Assembly: GCA_964618895.1 (NCBI GenBank)
Contig: CAZUDO010000077.1
Span: 1 to 64,000 of the forward strand
DNA: 64,000 bases
Reading direction: 5' to 3'
Source: CAZUDO01 sp964618895
GTDB lineage: Bacteria > Desulfobacterota > Binatia > DP-6
Position numbers and translations under genes: made by a program. How positions within the stretch are numbered: position 1 is the first letter of the stretch; every line of letters begins with the position of its first letter. Positions 30,999-40,393 of the stretch are shown here, in pieces. A model generated the notes under the pieces. It had not been told where the DNA came from, searched no databases, and worked only from the letters and a program-made list of their open reading frames with translations.

Positions 30999-31984
30999 GC
31001 GCGCCCTCCGGTGCGGCGCCGCGCCGGCTCGGTCTCGGCCTCGGTCTCGCTCGCGCCTTCCGCCTTGCTGCGCGCGATCAGGAGATAGAGGAGCGCCATG
31101 CGCACGGCGAGGCCGTTGGTGACCTGGTTCATGATCACCGAGTACGGGCCATCAGCCACGGCGCTCGCGATCTCCAGGCCGCGGTTGATCGGGCCGGGAT
31201 GGAGGATGATGACCTGCGGCTTGGCGAGCCGGACGGCGTCCTCGGTGAGGCAGAAGTACTCCGCGTATTCGTCCAGGGTGGGAAAGTAGTTGGCCCCCAT
31301 GCGCTCGCGCTGGATGCGGAGCATCATGATCACGTCGGCGTCGCGCACACCGTCGGCGAGGCGCGTGTGCAGCTCGGCGCCGAGGCTCGCGAACTCGCGC
31401 GGGAGGAGCGTCGGGGGACCGACCAAGCGTACGGTCGCGCCGAGGGCCCGGAGCGCGTGCAGGTTGGAGCGCGCCACCCGGCTGTGCAGCACGTCGCCCA
31501 CGATCGCCACCGTGAGCCCGGCCACCTCGCCGCGGTGCTCGCGGATGGTGAGCAGGTCGAGCAATGCCTGGGTGGGATGCTCGTGGCAGCCGTCGCCCGC
31601 GTTCACGATGGGACAGGTCACGTGCCGGGCCAGCAGGTGACACGCCCCCGACGCCGGGTGCCGCAGCACGATGGCATCGGGGCGCATCGCCTCCAGGCTC
31701 CGCCCGGTGTCGGCCAGGGTCTCGCCCTTGGTGGCGCTGGAGGTCGAGGCGGAGATGTTGATGGTGTCGGCCGACAGGCGCTTGGCCGCGATCTCGAACG
31801 ACGTACGGGTGCGGGTGCTGGCTTCGTAGAAGAGGTTGATCACCGTCTTCCCGCGCAGGGTGGGCACCTTCTTGATGTCGCGCTCGGATATCTCCTTCAA
31901 CGACGCCGCCGTGTCGAGGATGGTGGTGATCTCCGCCGCCGGGACGCCCTCCAGCCCGAGCAGGTGACGCTGTGTGAATGCCAT
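30995..31984 (-). CDS. pyrB: Aspartate carbamoyltransferase catalytic subunit
   Basis: A 329-residue enzyme joining carbamoyl phosphate and aspartate. The carbamoyl-phosphate site YEASTRTRTSFEIAAKRL, the 80s-type loop STSSATKGETLADT and HPTQALLDLLTIREH identify it; the aspartate site is in LHPGPINRGLEI. A charged C-terminal tail (residues about 305-329) is extra. No regulatory subunit (pyrI) is present; control is instead expected through PyrR. Confidence 0.96.
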   Translation of the reverse strand: MAFTQRHLLGLEGVPAAEITTILDTAASLKEISERDIKKVPTLRGKTVINLFYEASTRTRTSFEIAAKRLSADTINISASTSSATKGETLADTGRSLEAMRPDAIVLRHPASGACHLLARHVTCPIVNAGDGCHEHPTQALLDLLTIREHRGEVAGLTVAIVGDVLHSRVARSNLHALRALGATVRLVGPPTLLPREFASLGAELHTRLADGVRDADVIMMLRIQRERMGANYFPTLDEYAEYFCLTEDAVRLAKPQVIILHPGPINRGLEIASAVADGPYSVIMNQVTNGLAVRMALLYLLIARSKAEGASETEAETEPARRRTGGRA

Positions 31985-31995
31985 GGCGCCCTCCC

Positions 31996-32550
31996 TCACC
32001 CCGTGCTCGTTTCTTCGATCAGCACTTCGTCGGTGCCATCCGCCTCCGCCAGCCGGACATGCACCTGCTCGGTCGGGGAGGTGGGCAGGTTCTTGCCGAC
32101 GAAGTCGGCCTTGATCGGCAGCTCGCGATGCCCCCGGTCGACCAGCACCACCAGCCGGATGGCGCGCGGGCGGCCGAAGTCGACCACCGCGTCCATGGCC
32201 GCCCGCACCGTCCGGCCCGTGAACAGCACGTCGTCCACCAGCAGGATGCACTTGCCGTCGACCGAGAACGGGATCTCGGTTCCCTTCACGACCGGGTTCT
32301 GCACCCCGCGGTCGAGGTCGTCACGGTAGAGGGTGATATCGACGACCCCGAACGGCATCACCGGGCTACCGTCGACGTCGTGGATGGCGCGGCGAATGCG
32401 CTCGGCCAGAAAGACCCCGCGCGACCGGACGCCCACCAGCGCCAGGTCGGCGGTAGTGCGATTCTTCTCGAGGATCTCGTGCGCGATGCGCACCACCGCC
32501 CGCTGGATGGCGACCCCGTCCATCACCACGCGAGTGCCGTTCTGGCTCAC
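31996..32550 (-). CDS. pyrR: Bifunctional pyr operon attenuator / uracil phosphoribosyltransferase PyrR
   Basis: A 184-residue PRTase-fold protein that, when bound by UMP/UTP, attaches to the pyr mRNA leader and favours termination; it also has uracil phosphoribosyltransferase activity. The PRPP loop is CILLVDDVLFTGRTVRAAMD, and LVGVRSRGVFLAERI and YRDDLDRG are PyrR-specific. The GTG start lies just after a strong leader terminator, preceded by a matching PyrR RNA site, so the whole operon pyrR-pyrB-pyrC-carA-carB-recG is likely attenuated by uridine nucleotides. Confidence 0.95.
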   Translation of the reverse strand: MSQNGTRVVMDGVAIQRAVVRIAHEILEKNRTTADLALVGVRSRGVFLAERIRRAIHDVDGSPVMPFGVVDITLYRDDLDRGVQNPVVKGTEIPFSVDGKCILLVDDVLFTGRTVRAAMDAVVDFGRPRAIRLVVLVDRGHRELPIKADFVGKNLPTSPTEQVHVRLAEADGTDEVLIEETSTG

Positions 32551-32567
32551 GCGGACACCCCGGAGAC

Positions 32568-32601
32568 AAAAAAAACGCCTCCGCGGCAGCGCCGGGAGGC
32601 G
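32568..32601 (-). terminator. Attenuator (intrinsic terminator) in the pyr leader
   Basis: On the minus strand CGCCTCC pairs with GGAGGCG, extended by an inner CGGC/GCCG stem after a bulge, and is followed at once by eight T residues. It ends 18 bp before the pyrR start, so termination here would shut off the entire operon. Confidence 0.9.
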
Positions 32602-32664
32602 GTTATCGTGCGTGCATGAGAGCCCCTCACATGGCGGGCCCGCTTGTCGGTGAGCATGATCACG

Positions 32665-32690
32665 AACCTTTCCTGACCTCGCAGGGTCAA
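32665..32690 (-). promoter_or_regulatory. PyrR RNA-binding hairpin in the pyr leader
   Basis: The transcript would read GACCCUGCGAGGUC followed by AGGAAAGG. GACC/GGUC close a hairpin whose loop contains CCUGCGAGG, matching the PyrR consensus CCNGNGAGG, and the downstream purine block resembles the GAGAAGG of Bacillus binding loops. It sits about 65-70 bases before the attenuator, as an anti-antiterminator should. Confidence 0.75.
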
Positions 32691-32718
32691 ATTAAAAGGT
32701 GTCGAGCGGTGTGCCGTG

Positions 32719-32747
32719 TTCGTACGCGTTGTGACGCGGGCTGTCAA
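32719..32747 (-). promoter_or_regulatory. Promoter of the pyr operon
   Basis: On the minus strand a perfect -35 TTGACA is followed after 17 bp by TACGAA. Predicted transcription start near 32711 gives a leader of about 160 nucleotides that contains the PyrR hairpin and the terminator. Confidence 0.65.
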
Positions 32748-33008
32748 GACGAATGTCGGCGCGGGAGGCCGGTCCATCGCCCCTTCGCACCAACGCCGCG
32801 ACAGATGCCCCGAGCCTCCATCGCGACTACCTCGACCGGCTCGTCGGGACAACGTTCCCGCCGTCGCTGCCGGTGGTGACGCGAGTTCAAGCTGCGTCGG
32901 TAGCTTGTCGGTGCTACATGGGCGCGGTGCGGGCTTATCCAGCGTCTGTCCGATCAACGTTTAGGCAGCATCGAGATCCTGAGGTAGAATCCGTGTCCGA
33001 GTAGGAGC
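32748..33008. other. Divergent intergenic region
   Basis: Separates the pyr promoter from the DUF433 antitoxin gene. No gene was found. A TAGGAG ribosome-binding site precedes the ATG at 33009, and a TAGAAT hexamer about 25 bp upstream could be its -10 element; a matching -35 is not clear. Confidence 0.4.
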
Positions 33009-33236
33009 ATGAGCCCACGTCTCCCGGCCATTCATAGCGATCCTGATATCCTTGGCGGTACGCCCGTATTCGTCGGGACCCGGGTGCCGTTCCGGAATCT
33101 GATCGACTACCTCGAGCGGGGCCACAGCCTCGATGAGTTCCTCGACGAGTTCCCATCGGTTTCGCGCGAGCAAGCAGTCGCCGCCCTCGAGGCGGCTCAC
33201 GAGGCGGTGAGCCCCGGGGCGCGTCCTGCTCGATGA
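33009..33236 (+). CDS. DUF433 family antitoxin (second module)
   Basis: A 75-residue DUF433 protein: IHSDPDILGGTPVFVGTRVP is the family signature, followed by FRNLIDYLERGHSLDEFLDE and SREQAVAALEAA. It differs clearly from the antitoxin at 1835-2065, so the two modules are independent. It precedes and overlaps a DUF5615-type toxin. Confidence 0.85.
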   Translation: MSPRLPAIHSDPDILGGTPVFVGTRVPFRNLIDYLERGHSLDEFLDEFPSVSREQAVAALEAAHEAVSPGARPAR

Positions 33237-33540
33237 GCAACTGCCGCGTCACCTGGCCGGCGACCTGACGGCGCATCAGGTCCGTACCGTGCAGCAGGAG
33301 GGCTGGGCGGGTCTCACGAACGGTGAGCTGCTTCAGCGCGCGGCGGAGAGCGGGTTCGACGCCTTCGTCACGGCCGATCAGAATCTCCAATTTCAACAGA
33401 ACCTTGCTCGGGCTCGCCTCGGTGTAGTTGTCCTCGTTGCGCGGAGTACCGCTCTCGAAGATGTTCGTCCGTTGGTGCCCGCTGCCCTGGGCGCTATCGG
33501 AAGGGTGCGACCGGGTGAGGTGATCCGCGTTGCTGCCTAA
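33226..33540 (+). CDS. DUF5615 PIN-like toxin (start uncertain)
   Basis: A roughly 104-residue toxin reading LLDEQLPRHLAGDL near the start, then FDAFVTADQNLQFQQNLA with the acidic active-site residue. The frame is closed by a TGA at 33208, and no ATG, GTG or TTG precedes the conserved LLDEQLP segment. The start is therefore either a rare codon (CTG at 33226 is used here) reached by coupling with the overlapping antitoxin, or it has been lost. The ATG at 33289 would remove the first strand and helix. Downstream, the sequence runs 133 bp to the convergent sppA gene. Confidence 0.68.
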   Translation: MLDEQLPRHLAGDLTAHQVRTVQQEGWAGLTNGELLQRAAESGFDAFVTADQNLQFQQNLARARLGVVVLVARSTALEDVRPLVPAALGAIGRVRPGEVIRVAA

Positions 33541-33673
33541 CCCGCGCCTGCAGCGGTCGGCGCTCCGCGCCGCCGCTGAACCGCAGGGTCGTTGGTCGAC
33601 AGGGGACGAACTCGGCCTTGCCCCGGCCGCGTACACACCGGAGCTGAGCCCCTGCGCGGGGATCCCCATCGCT

Positions 33674-34656
33674 TCAGCGCGTCAGCACGGGGGTCCACAG
33701 GTACATGAAGCGCGGGCCCGCGCCGAACAGGCTGGCGTCGATGGGGAAGAGATTGACCTGCATCGTGCCGGTCATGAGCGGGGGCGCCGCGGAGTAGATG
33801 TTCTCGCGCGTTTCGTCGCTGCGGTGGTAGACGATGATGCGGGCGCCTTTGACGCCGGCGGCCTGTTCGGCGGCGGCGATGGCGGCGTGCAGGTCGCCGA
33901 TCTCGTCGACCAGGCCGGCGGCCCGGGCCTGCTGGGCGTCGAAGATGCGGCCGTCGGTCAGTTCGCCGAGGCGCGCGGTGTCGAGATGCGGGCGACTCTG
34001 GCGGACGATGGCGACGAAGCGCTGGTAGAGACTGTCGAGGATGCCCTGAACGATCTTCCGTTCCTCGGGGGTGGCGCCCCGGAAGGGCGACAGCAGGTCC
34101 TTGTGCGCGCCGGTCTTGAAGGTCTCGTTGCGCACCCCGACCTTGCCGAGCAGCCCCTCCACGTTCAGGCTGGTGAGGATGACGCCGATCGACCCCGTCA
34201 CGGTGGTGGGATGAGCGACGATGTGATCGGCGGCGCAAGCGACGTAGTAGCCGCCCGAGGCCGCCAGGTCGCCGAGCGACGCGACCACCGGCACGTGGTG
34301 CTCGCGCTTGAAGCGGACCAGCTCGGTGTACACCTGGTCGCTCGCCGTCACGCCGCCGCCCGGGCTGTTGATGCGCAGCACGACCGCGGCCAGTCGCTCG
34401 TCCTCGGCCGCCTTGCGCAGCTCGGACTGCACACGCGCCAACGTGCTCTCTTCCTCGACCAGACCGAAGGCGCGTCGCGTGGGGGCGTCGGTGATGACGT
34501 TGCTCACGTCGACGAGCAGAATCTTGGCACGCCCTTCCCCGTCGACCACGGTTTCCTCGAGCGGATGCGGGCCGCCGCCGAGCAGGCTCACATCGCCGAG
34601 CGACAGCACACAGCCGCTCCCGCCGACGGCGGCCAGCAGCGTCAACACCAGGGCCC

Positions 34657-34660
<4 letters not shown>
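33674..34660 (-). CDS. sppA: Signal peptide peptidase SppA (short type)
   Basis: A 328-residue S49 peptidase that degrades cleaved signal peptides at the membrane. A hydrophobic N-terminus with a Cys (MRALVLTLLAAVGGSGC) suggests a membrane anchor or lipoprotein. The catalytic Ser lies in GDLAASGGYYVACAAD and the general-base Lys in FKTGAHKDLLSPFRG; INSPGGGVTASDQVY is the conserved oxyanion region. Length is that of the single-domain bacterial type. Its ATG overlaps the fumC TGA. Confidence 0.9.
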
Positions 34661-36063
<1,403 letters not shown>

Positions 36064-36156
36064 CGAAACCGCTCCGCTCCCTATCAACCCGGGACGGAAA
36101 GGCAAGGGAACGTGTTGACAGGCACCGACGGCGCCACCTAGACGGGCGGTCGCGCC

Positions 36157-37650
36157 ATGGCTCGCGAAGCGCCCGCACGACCCCGGCCCGGCGCGATGTG
36201 GGCGGCGCTGCCACCCGTGCTGCTGGCCGCACTGTTCTTCCTCCCGGTCACGCAGCACTACTTCTACGCCGACGACTTCATCCACCTGTTCGCCCTCGCC
36301 GACCTGGATCCGCTGCGCTTCCTCCTCCGCCCCCAGGCGGGGCACTCGAACGTGACCTTCAACGCCGTCTTCGCCGTGACGCACGCGCTCTTCGGGGCGG
36401 AGCCGGCCGGGTATCAGTGGACCTCGCTCGTCACCCACCTCGTGAACGTCGCGCTCCTCTTCGCGCTGCTCGAGCGGCTGTTCGCGAGCGAGCGCATCGC
36501 CTGCCTCGGCGCGGCGGTGTGGGGCGTGTGCCCCGCCCACGAGGCGACCGTCGGCTGGTATTCGGTCTACGGCCAGACGCTGGCGACGACGCTAACGTTG
36601 CTGGTGCTGCTCGATGTGGTGCGTCCGGGCCCGGTCACGCTTGCCCGCGCGGTGCGCTGGGGACTCCTCCTCCTGGTCGGCGCCACCTGCTTCGGCGTCG
36701 GCGTGGGTATCGCGGTCGTGTTCCCGGTGGTTCTCTGGCTGCTCAACCCGGGCGCCTACGCGCTCCCGGCGACGCGCCGTTTCCTGCTCGCCTTTGCCGT
36801 TCTTCCCGTGGCGCTCTACGTCGGGCTGCATGTGCTCTTCGACGCCGCGTACGGCGACGAGCAGAGCGTCGCCCTCCCCTTCTTGAGCTTCGTGCACGAG
36901 GGCTGGCAACCGAGCGCGATCCTGCTGCCCCAGCTCGTGACCGCCGGCCTGGCCTGGCTCGGGCTCGGCCTCGTGTTCCCGACCGGACCGTATCCCGGCA
37001 TCGCCGCCACGACGCTCATCGTGCTGGCCGTGGCGGGAGCGAGCGCGACGGCGGGGTTCGGCGGTCCGCTGGCGCGCCGCCGCCTGGGCGCCTTCGCCCT
37101 GCTGGCACTCGGCACCTACGGCACCATCGCCCTCGGACGCGGCTTCTTCCTCCTCGTCGGGCAGGGGATCGTCGCCCTCGGCGAGACGCCGCGCTATCAC
37201 TACCTGGGCGGTCTCGCGCTCACGCTCGCCGGGTGCGTCGTGTTCGCCTGGCTGGGGGAGCACCTGCCGGCACGTTGGACGAACGCGCTCCTCGCCGCCG
37301 GCCTGGCCGGGGGCATCGCCCTCGTCGTCACGACCGAGCACCAGATCGACCACCACGACGCGGCCCGCACCGAGAGCGAGGAGGTGATGGCGACCGTCCG
37401 GCGGCTCGCCGCCGACGGCACGATGGGACGCGTCGTGTCCGTGCCGAACCGGCCGTTCCACGCCGTCGGCATCGTGCCGCCGGCGATCTTCCCCGGCTGG
37501 GCGGGCGTGTTCATGATCTTCGAGCCGACCAACGTGGTCGACGGACGCCCCATCCGCTTCGTCGGCGACGCGCGCGCCCTCGCCGCCGGGGCGCCCGGCG
37601 GGCGCCTGGCGGCGCTGCTGGAGGGTGCGGGAACGAGTCGCGCGCGTTAG
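36157..37650 (+). CDS. Polytopic membrane protein, GT-C glycosyltransferase-like
   Basis: A 497-residue protein with about ten hydrophobic helices. The first periplasmic loop carries an acidic pair (HYFYADDFIHLF) like the catalytic DD/ED of GT-C lipid-linked-sugar glycosyltransferases, followed by GHSNVTFNAVFAVTHALFG. The soluble tail after the last helix (from about residue 400) is not recognised. A mannosyl/arabinosyl-type transferase role is inference. It stands alone between divergent fumC and convergent rtcB. Confidence 0.6.
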   Translation: MAREAPARPRPGAMWAALPPVLLAALFFLPVTQHYFYADDFIHLFALADLDPLRFLLRPQAGHSNVTFNAVFAVTHALFGAEPAGYQWTSLVTHLVNVALLFALLERLFASERIACLGAAVWGVCPAHEATVGWYSVYGQTLATTLTLLVLLDVVRPGPVTLARAVRWGLLLLVGATCFGVGVGIAVVFPVVLWLLNPGAYALPATRRFLLAFAVLPVALYVGLHVLFDAAYGDEQSVALPFLSFVHEGWQPSAILLPQLVTAGLAWLGLGLVFPTGPYPGIAATTLIVLAVAGASATAGFGGPLARRRLGAFALLALGTYGTIALGRGFFLLVGQGIVALGETPRYHYLGGLALTLAGCVVFAWLGEHLPARWTNALLAAGLAGGIALVVTTEHQIDHHDAARTESEEVMATVRRLAADGTMGRVVSVPNRPFHAVGIVPPAIFPGWAGVFMIFEPTNVVDGRPIRFVGDARALAAGAPGGRLAALLEGAGTSRAR

Positions 37651-37675
37651 TCGGCGGCTGACGGGCGCGTCCCCG

Positions 37676-39112
37676 CTAGCCCTTCACCACCACCAGCGGC
37701 TTCATGCGCGCCACCCGGCGCGCGAGCCCGGCGCCCACCACCACCTCGACCACGTCGGCCACGTCCTTGTAGGCCCACGGCATCTCCTCGGCGACGCCGC
37801 GCAGCGACTGTGCCCGGATGACGACGCCGCGCGCCGCCAGCTCGGCCACCAGATCGCGCCCGTGGCCAGCCTTCTTCGCCTGCGCGCGGCTCATCATCCG
37901 GCCGGCGCCATGGCAGGTGGTACCGAACGTCTCCCGCATGGCGGTCTCGGTCCCGACCAGCAGGAACGAATAGCGCCCCATGTCGCCCGGGATGATCACC
38001 GGCTGCCCGACGGCGCGCAGGGTGGGCGGGAGGGAGGGATGGCCGGCCGGAAACGCGCGCGTCGCACCCTTGCGGTGCACGCACAGCCGCCGGCGGGCGC
38101 CGTCGACCTCGTGCTCTTCGAGCTTGGCGATGTTGTGGCACACGTCGTACACCAGGCTGAAGCCCGGTGCGGTGGGCGGAATGCCGAGCGCACTCGCCAC
38201 CGCGCGCTCCGCCAGGCCGGTCATCACCTGGCGATTGGCCCAGGCGAAGTTGGCCGCGGCCGCCATGGCGCCGAAGTACGCCTGGCCCTCCGCCGAACGC
38301 AGCGGCACGCACGCGAGCTGCCGGTCCGGCACGCGGATGCAGTGGCGCGCCATCGCCGGCCCCATGACCCGCAGCGCGTCGTCACACACCTGGTAGCCGA
38401 GGCCGCGCGAGCCGGAGTGGATCATCACCACCAGCTGCCCCTCGTGCAGCCCGAGCGCGTCGCCGAGCCGGCCGTTGTAGACCTGCTCGACCGTCTGCAC
38501 CTCGAGGAAATGGTTGCCCGAGCCGAGCGTCCCCACCTGACGCCGGCCGCGGGCGAGCGCGGTCGGGGACACGGCGTCGGGATCCGCGGCCGCGAAGCAG
38601 CCGCCCTCCTCGGTCGCTTCCAGGTCGGCGCTCCGGCCGAAGCCCTCGCCGACCGCCCAGGCGGCCCCACGGACGAGGATGCGGCGCTGGTCGACATCGC
38701 TCAGCGTCGGGATGGCGCCCATCGAGCCTACGCCGGCGGGAATGGCCTGGAACAGCGCATCGGCGATGCGGGCCAGGTGCCCGGCCACGTCCGCCGCCTC
38801 GAGCCGCGTGCGCAGCAGGCGCACGCCGCAATTGATGTCGTACCCAATGCCGCCGGGCGAGATGACGCCCTCGTCCGCGTCGACGGCGGCCACGCCGCCG
38901 ATGGGGAAGCCGTAGCCCCAGTGGATGTCGGGCATGGCGAGCGCCGCGCCCACGATGCCGGGCAGGTGCGCGACGTTGGCCACCTGCTCCAGCGCCGGGT
39001 CGTCGCGGAGCGCGGCCATCATGCGCTCGTCGGCGTAGATACGCCCCGGCACATGCATACCGCCCTGACGGGGGATCTCCCAGACAAACTCGGCGATGCG
39101 GCGGAGATTCAT
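37676..39112 (-). CDS. rtcB: RNA-splicing ligase RtcB
   Basis: A 478-residue GTP- and Mn2+-dependent ligase joining 2',3'-cyclic-phosphate/3'-phosphate RNA ends to 5'-OH ends. Metal residues are visible in MPDIHWGYGFPIGGVAA, GGIGYDINCGVRLLRT (Cys ligand), LGSGNHFLEVQ and VMIHSGSRGLGYQV; HRKGATRAFPAG and the C-terminal CHGAGRMMSR (guanylylated-His motif) complete the set. Its activator archease is encoded at 39949-40389, separated only by a VapBC module. Confidence 0.96.
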   Translation of the reverse strand: MNLRRIAEFVWEIPRQGGMHVPGRIYADERMMAALRDDPALEQVANVAHLPGIVGAALAMPDIHWGYGFPIGGVAAVDADEGVISPGGIGYDINCGVRLLRTRLEAADVAGHLARIADALFQAIPAGVGSMGAIPTLSDVDQRRILVRGAAWAVGEGFGRSADLEATEEGGCFAAADPDAVSPTALARGRRQVGTLGSGNHFLEVQTVEQVYNGRLGDALGLHEGQLVVMIHSGSRGLGYQVCDDALRVMGPAMARHCIRVPDRQLACVPLRSAEGQAYFGAMAAAANFAWANRQVMTGLAERAVASALGIPPTAPGFSLVYDVCHNIAKLEEHEVDGARRRLCVHRKGATRAFPAGHPSLPPTLRAVGQPVIIPGDMGRYSFLLVGTETAMRETFGTTCHGAGRMMSRAQAKKAGHGRDLVAELAARGVVIRAQSLRGVAEEMPWAYKDVADVVEVVVGAGLARRVARMKPLVVVKG

Positions 39113-39128
39113 GGCGAAAAAACGCCCC

Positions 39129-39653
39129 TCACTGCACGCGCCGCACGCCGGTGCGTAGCCGCGCCCGCGCCCCTGTCCGTCGACGAGCGCGGTACGCGGG
39201 CGCCGTCTCGCGTACCTCGTCGATCACGAGGGGGTTGCGGACGACGAGGCCCGGGAAGCGTGAGAGGTCACGGTCCGCCGACCAGAGCTCGCGCACCCCG
39301 TGCAGCTGGCAGAGGGCCGCAATCCGGGCGTCGTGGATGCGCGGGCCGGCGCATCGCGCGGACGTCGCCGTGGCGGTCAGCACCGCCCAATAGTCGTGGG
39401 CCTCCGCCAGCACGAGGAGACTCGGCGATTCTAGCCACGAACTCACCTGGTCGAGGGCGTCCGCAAGCGACGTCGGCGGGGCGAAGATGCGCGGGTGCGT
39501 CACCACCGCGAGGAACTCGTGGATGCAGGGCCACGGGATCGCCCACGTCGCACGTCCCTCCGCCAGGCCCCCCACGCGACGCCGGGCCGCGCCGTGATAC
39601 GGAGAGTCCGCGCGGTGGGCGTAGACCAGGATGTTCGTGTCGACGGCGATCAT
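39129..39653 (-). CDS. vapC: PIN-domain RNase toxin VapC
   Basis: A 174-residue PIN-domain toxin. The ATG at 39653 gives the canonical start MIAVDTNILVYAHRAD with Asp5; further acidic residues are in WPCIHEFLAVVTHPR and RIHDARIAALC, and the last strand in ELWSADRDLSRFPGL. It overlaps vapB by 4 bp. It carries a C-terminal basic extension (about 20 residues, Arg-rich). VapC enzymes cut tRNA or rRNA. The gene ends 17 bp before rtcB begins, on the same strand. Confidence 0.9.
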   Translation of the reverse strand: MIAVDTNILVYAHRADSPYHGAARRRVGGLAEGRATWAIPWPCIHEFLAVVTHPRIFAPPTSLADALDQVSSWLESPSLLVLAEAHDYWAVLTATATSARCAGPRIHDARIAALCQLHGVRELWSADRDLSRFPGLVVRNPLVIDEVRETAPAYRARRRTGARARLRTGVRRVQ

Positions 39654-39895
39654 TCGTCCTCTTCGTAGATCGCTCGGCGAATGCGCTCCCACCCGCCGGT
39701 CGCGAACGCCGGGGTCAACCCCTTCCCCCCCTTGAACGCCACGTCACGAAGCTTGAACGGCTTTGTGGCCGTCTTCTCGGCCAGGACCTTGCGCAACCCC
39801 TCCTCCACCAAGGTTCGCAGCGTCGTGCCCTCACGGTCGGCCACGGCACGCGCCCGCTCGAAGAGCGGATCGGCGATGTCGATCGTCGTCTTCAT
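39650..39895 (-). CDS. vapB: VapB-type antitoxin
   Basis: An 81-residue antitoxin: MKTTIDIADPLFERARAVAD is a VapB ribbon-helix-helix N-terminus, followed by EGTTLRTLVEEGLRKVL, and the tail ending GGWERIRRAIYEEDE binds the toxin. The ATG is preceded after 6 bp by a perfect 22-bp operator-like palindrome. Gene order antitoxin-toxin is normal. Confidence 0.88.
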   Translation of the reverse strand: MKTTIDIADPLFERARAVADREGTTLRTLVEEGLRKVLAEKTATKPFKLRDVAFKGGKGLTPAFATGGWERIRRAIYEEDE

Positions 39896-39901
39896 ATGGG
39901 T

Positions 39902-39923
39902 ACCCGTATCACCCGATACGGGT
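39902..39923. promoter_or_regulatory. Perfect 9-bp inverted repeat upstream of vapB, probable VapBC operator
   Basis: ACCCGTATC and GATACGGGT are separated by ACCC. A further half-site (ATACGGG) lies near 39932-39938. Position immediately upstream of vapB and 25 bp downstream of the archease stop fits an autoregulated promoter for vapBC, which might also drive rtcB. Confidence 0.7.
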
Positions 39924-39948
39924 GGCCGGCAATACGGGCGCCGCTCGA

Positions 39949-40389
39949 TCACACGTCGACGATGACGCGCGCCCACCACCCCGCATCCGTCTGGCGCACC
40001 GCGAGCTGGTGGTAGGTGACCCCCTTCACCTCCGACCCCAGCCGGTGCCGGGCGGGATCGACGCGCTCCCCGCTCGCCACCCCGCGTACGCCGGTCGGCG
40101 TGATCGCCTGGACCGCGAGTTCGCATGCCGCGAACCCCTCCCCCTGGTAGCGCACGAGCAGTGCCTGCAGCCAGTCGTGCAGCAGCTCGTCCGTCGTCGC
40201 AGCCTCGACCGCAACGTCGACCTGCTCGCGCGCCTCCACACCGCCCAGGTCGATCATCACGCCGACCAGCATCAGCCCGGCGCGCTCGAACACTTCCGCC
40301 AAGGTCGGCGCCTCGACCTCGAACCCCAGGTCGGCCGTGTGCTCGATCTCGCGCCCGAGCACCCCGGCGTCGCGCGCGCGCGTCACCAT
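39949..40389 (-). CDS. Archease
   Basis: A 146-residue archease, the chaperone that speeds RtcB guanylylation and widens its nucleotide use. The N-terminal EIEHTADLGFEVEAPTLAEV motif, the central ATTDELLHDWLQALLVRYQG and C-terminal EVKGVTYHQLAVRQ are diagnostic; Asp of HTAD is the functional residue. It starts 4 bp after the CDF transporter stop. Bacterial archease genes usually adjoin rtcB; here a VapBC module lies between. Confidence 0.94.
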   Translation of the reverse strand: MVTRARDAGVLGREIEHTADLGFEVEAPTLAEVFERAGLMLVGVMIDLGGVEAREQVDVAVEAATTDELLHDWLQALLVRYQGEGFAACELAVQAITPTGVRGVASGERVDPARHRLGSEVKGVTYHQLAVRQTDAGWWARVIVDV

Positions 40390-40393
40390 GGCG

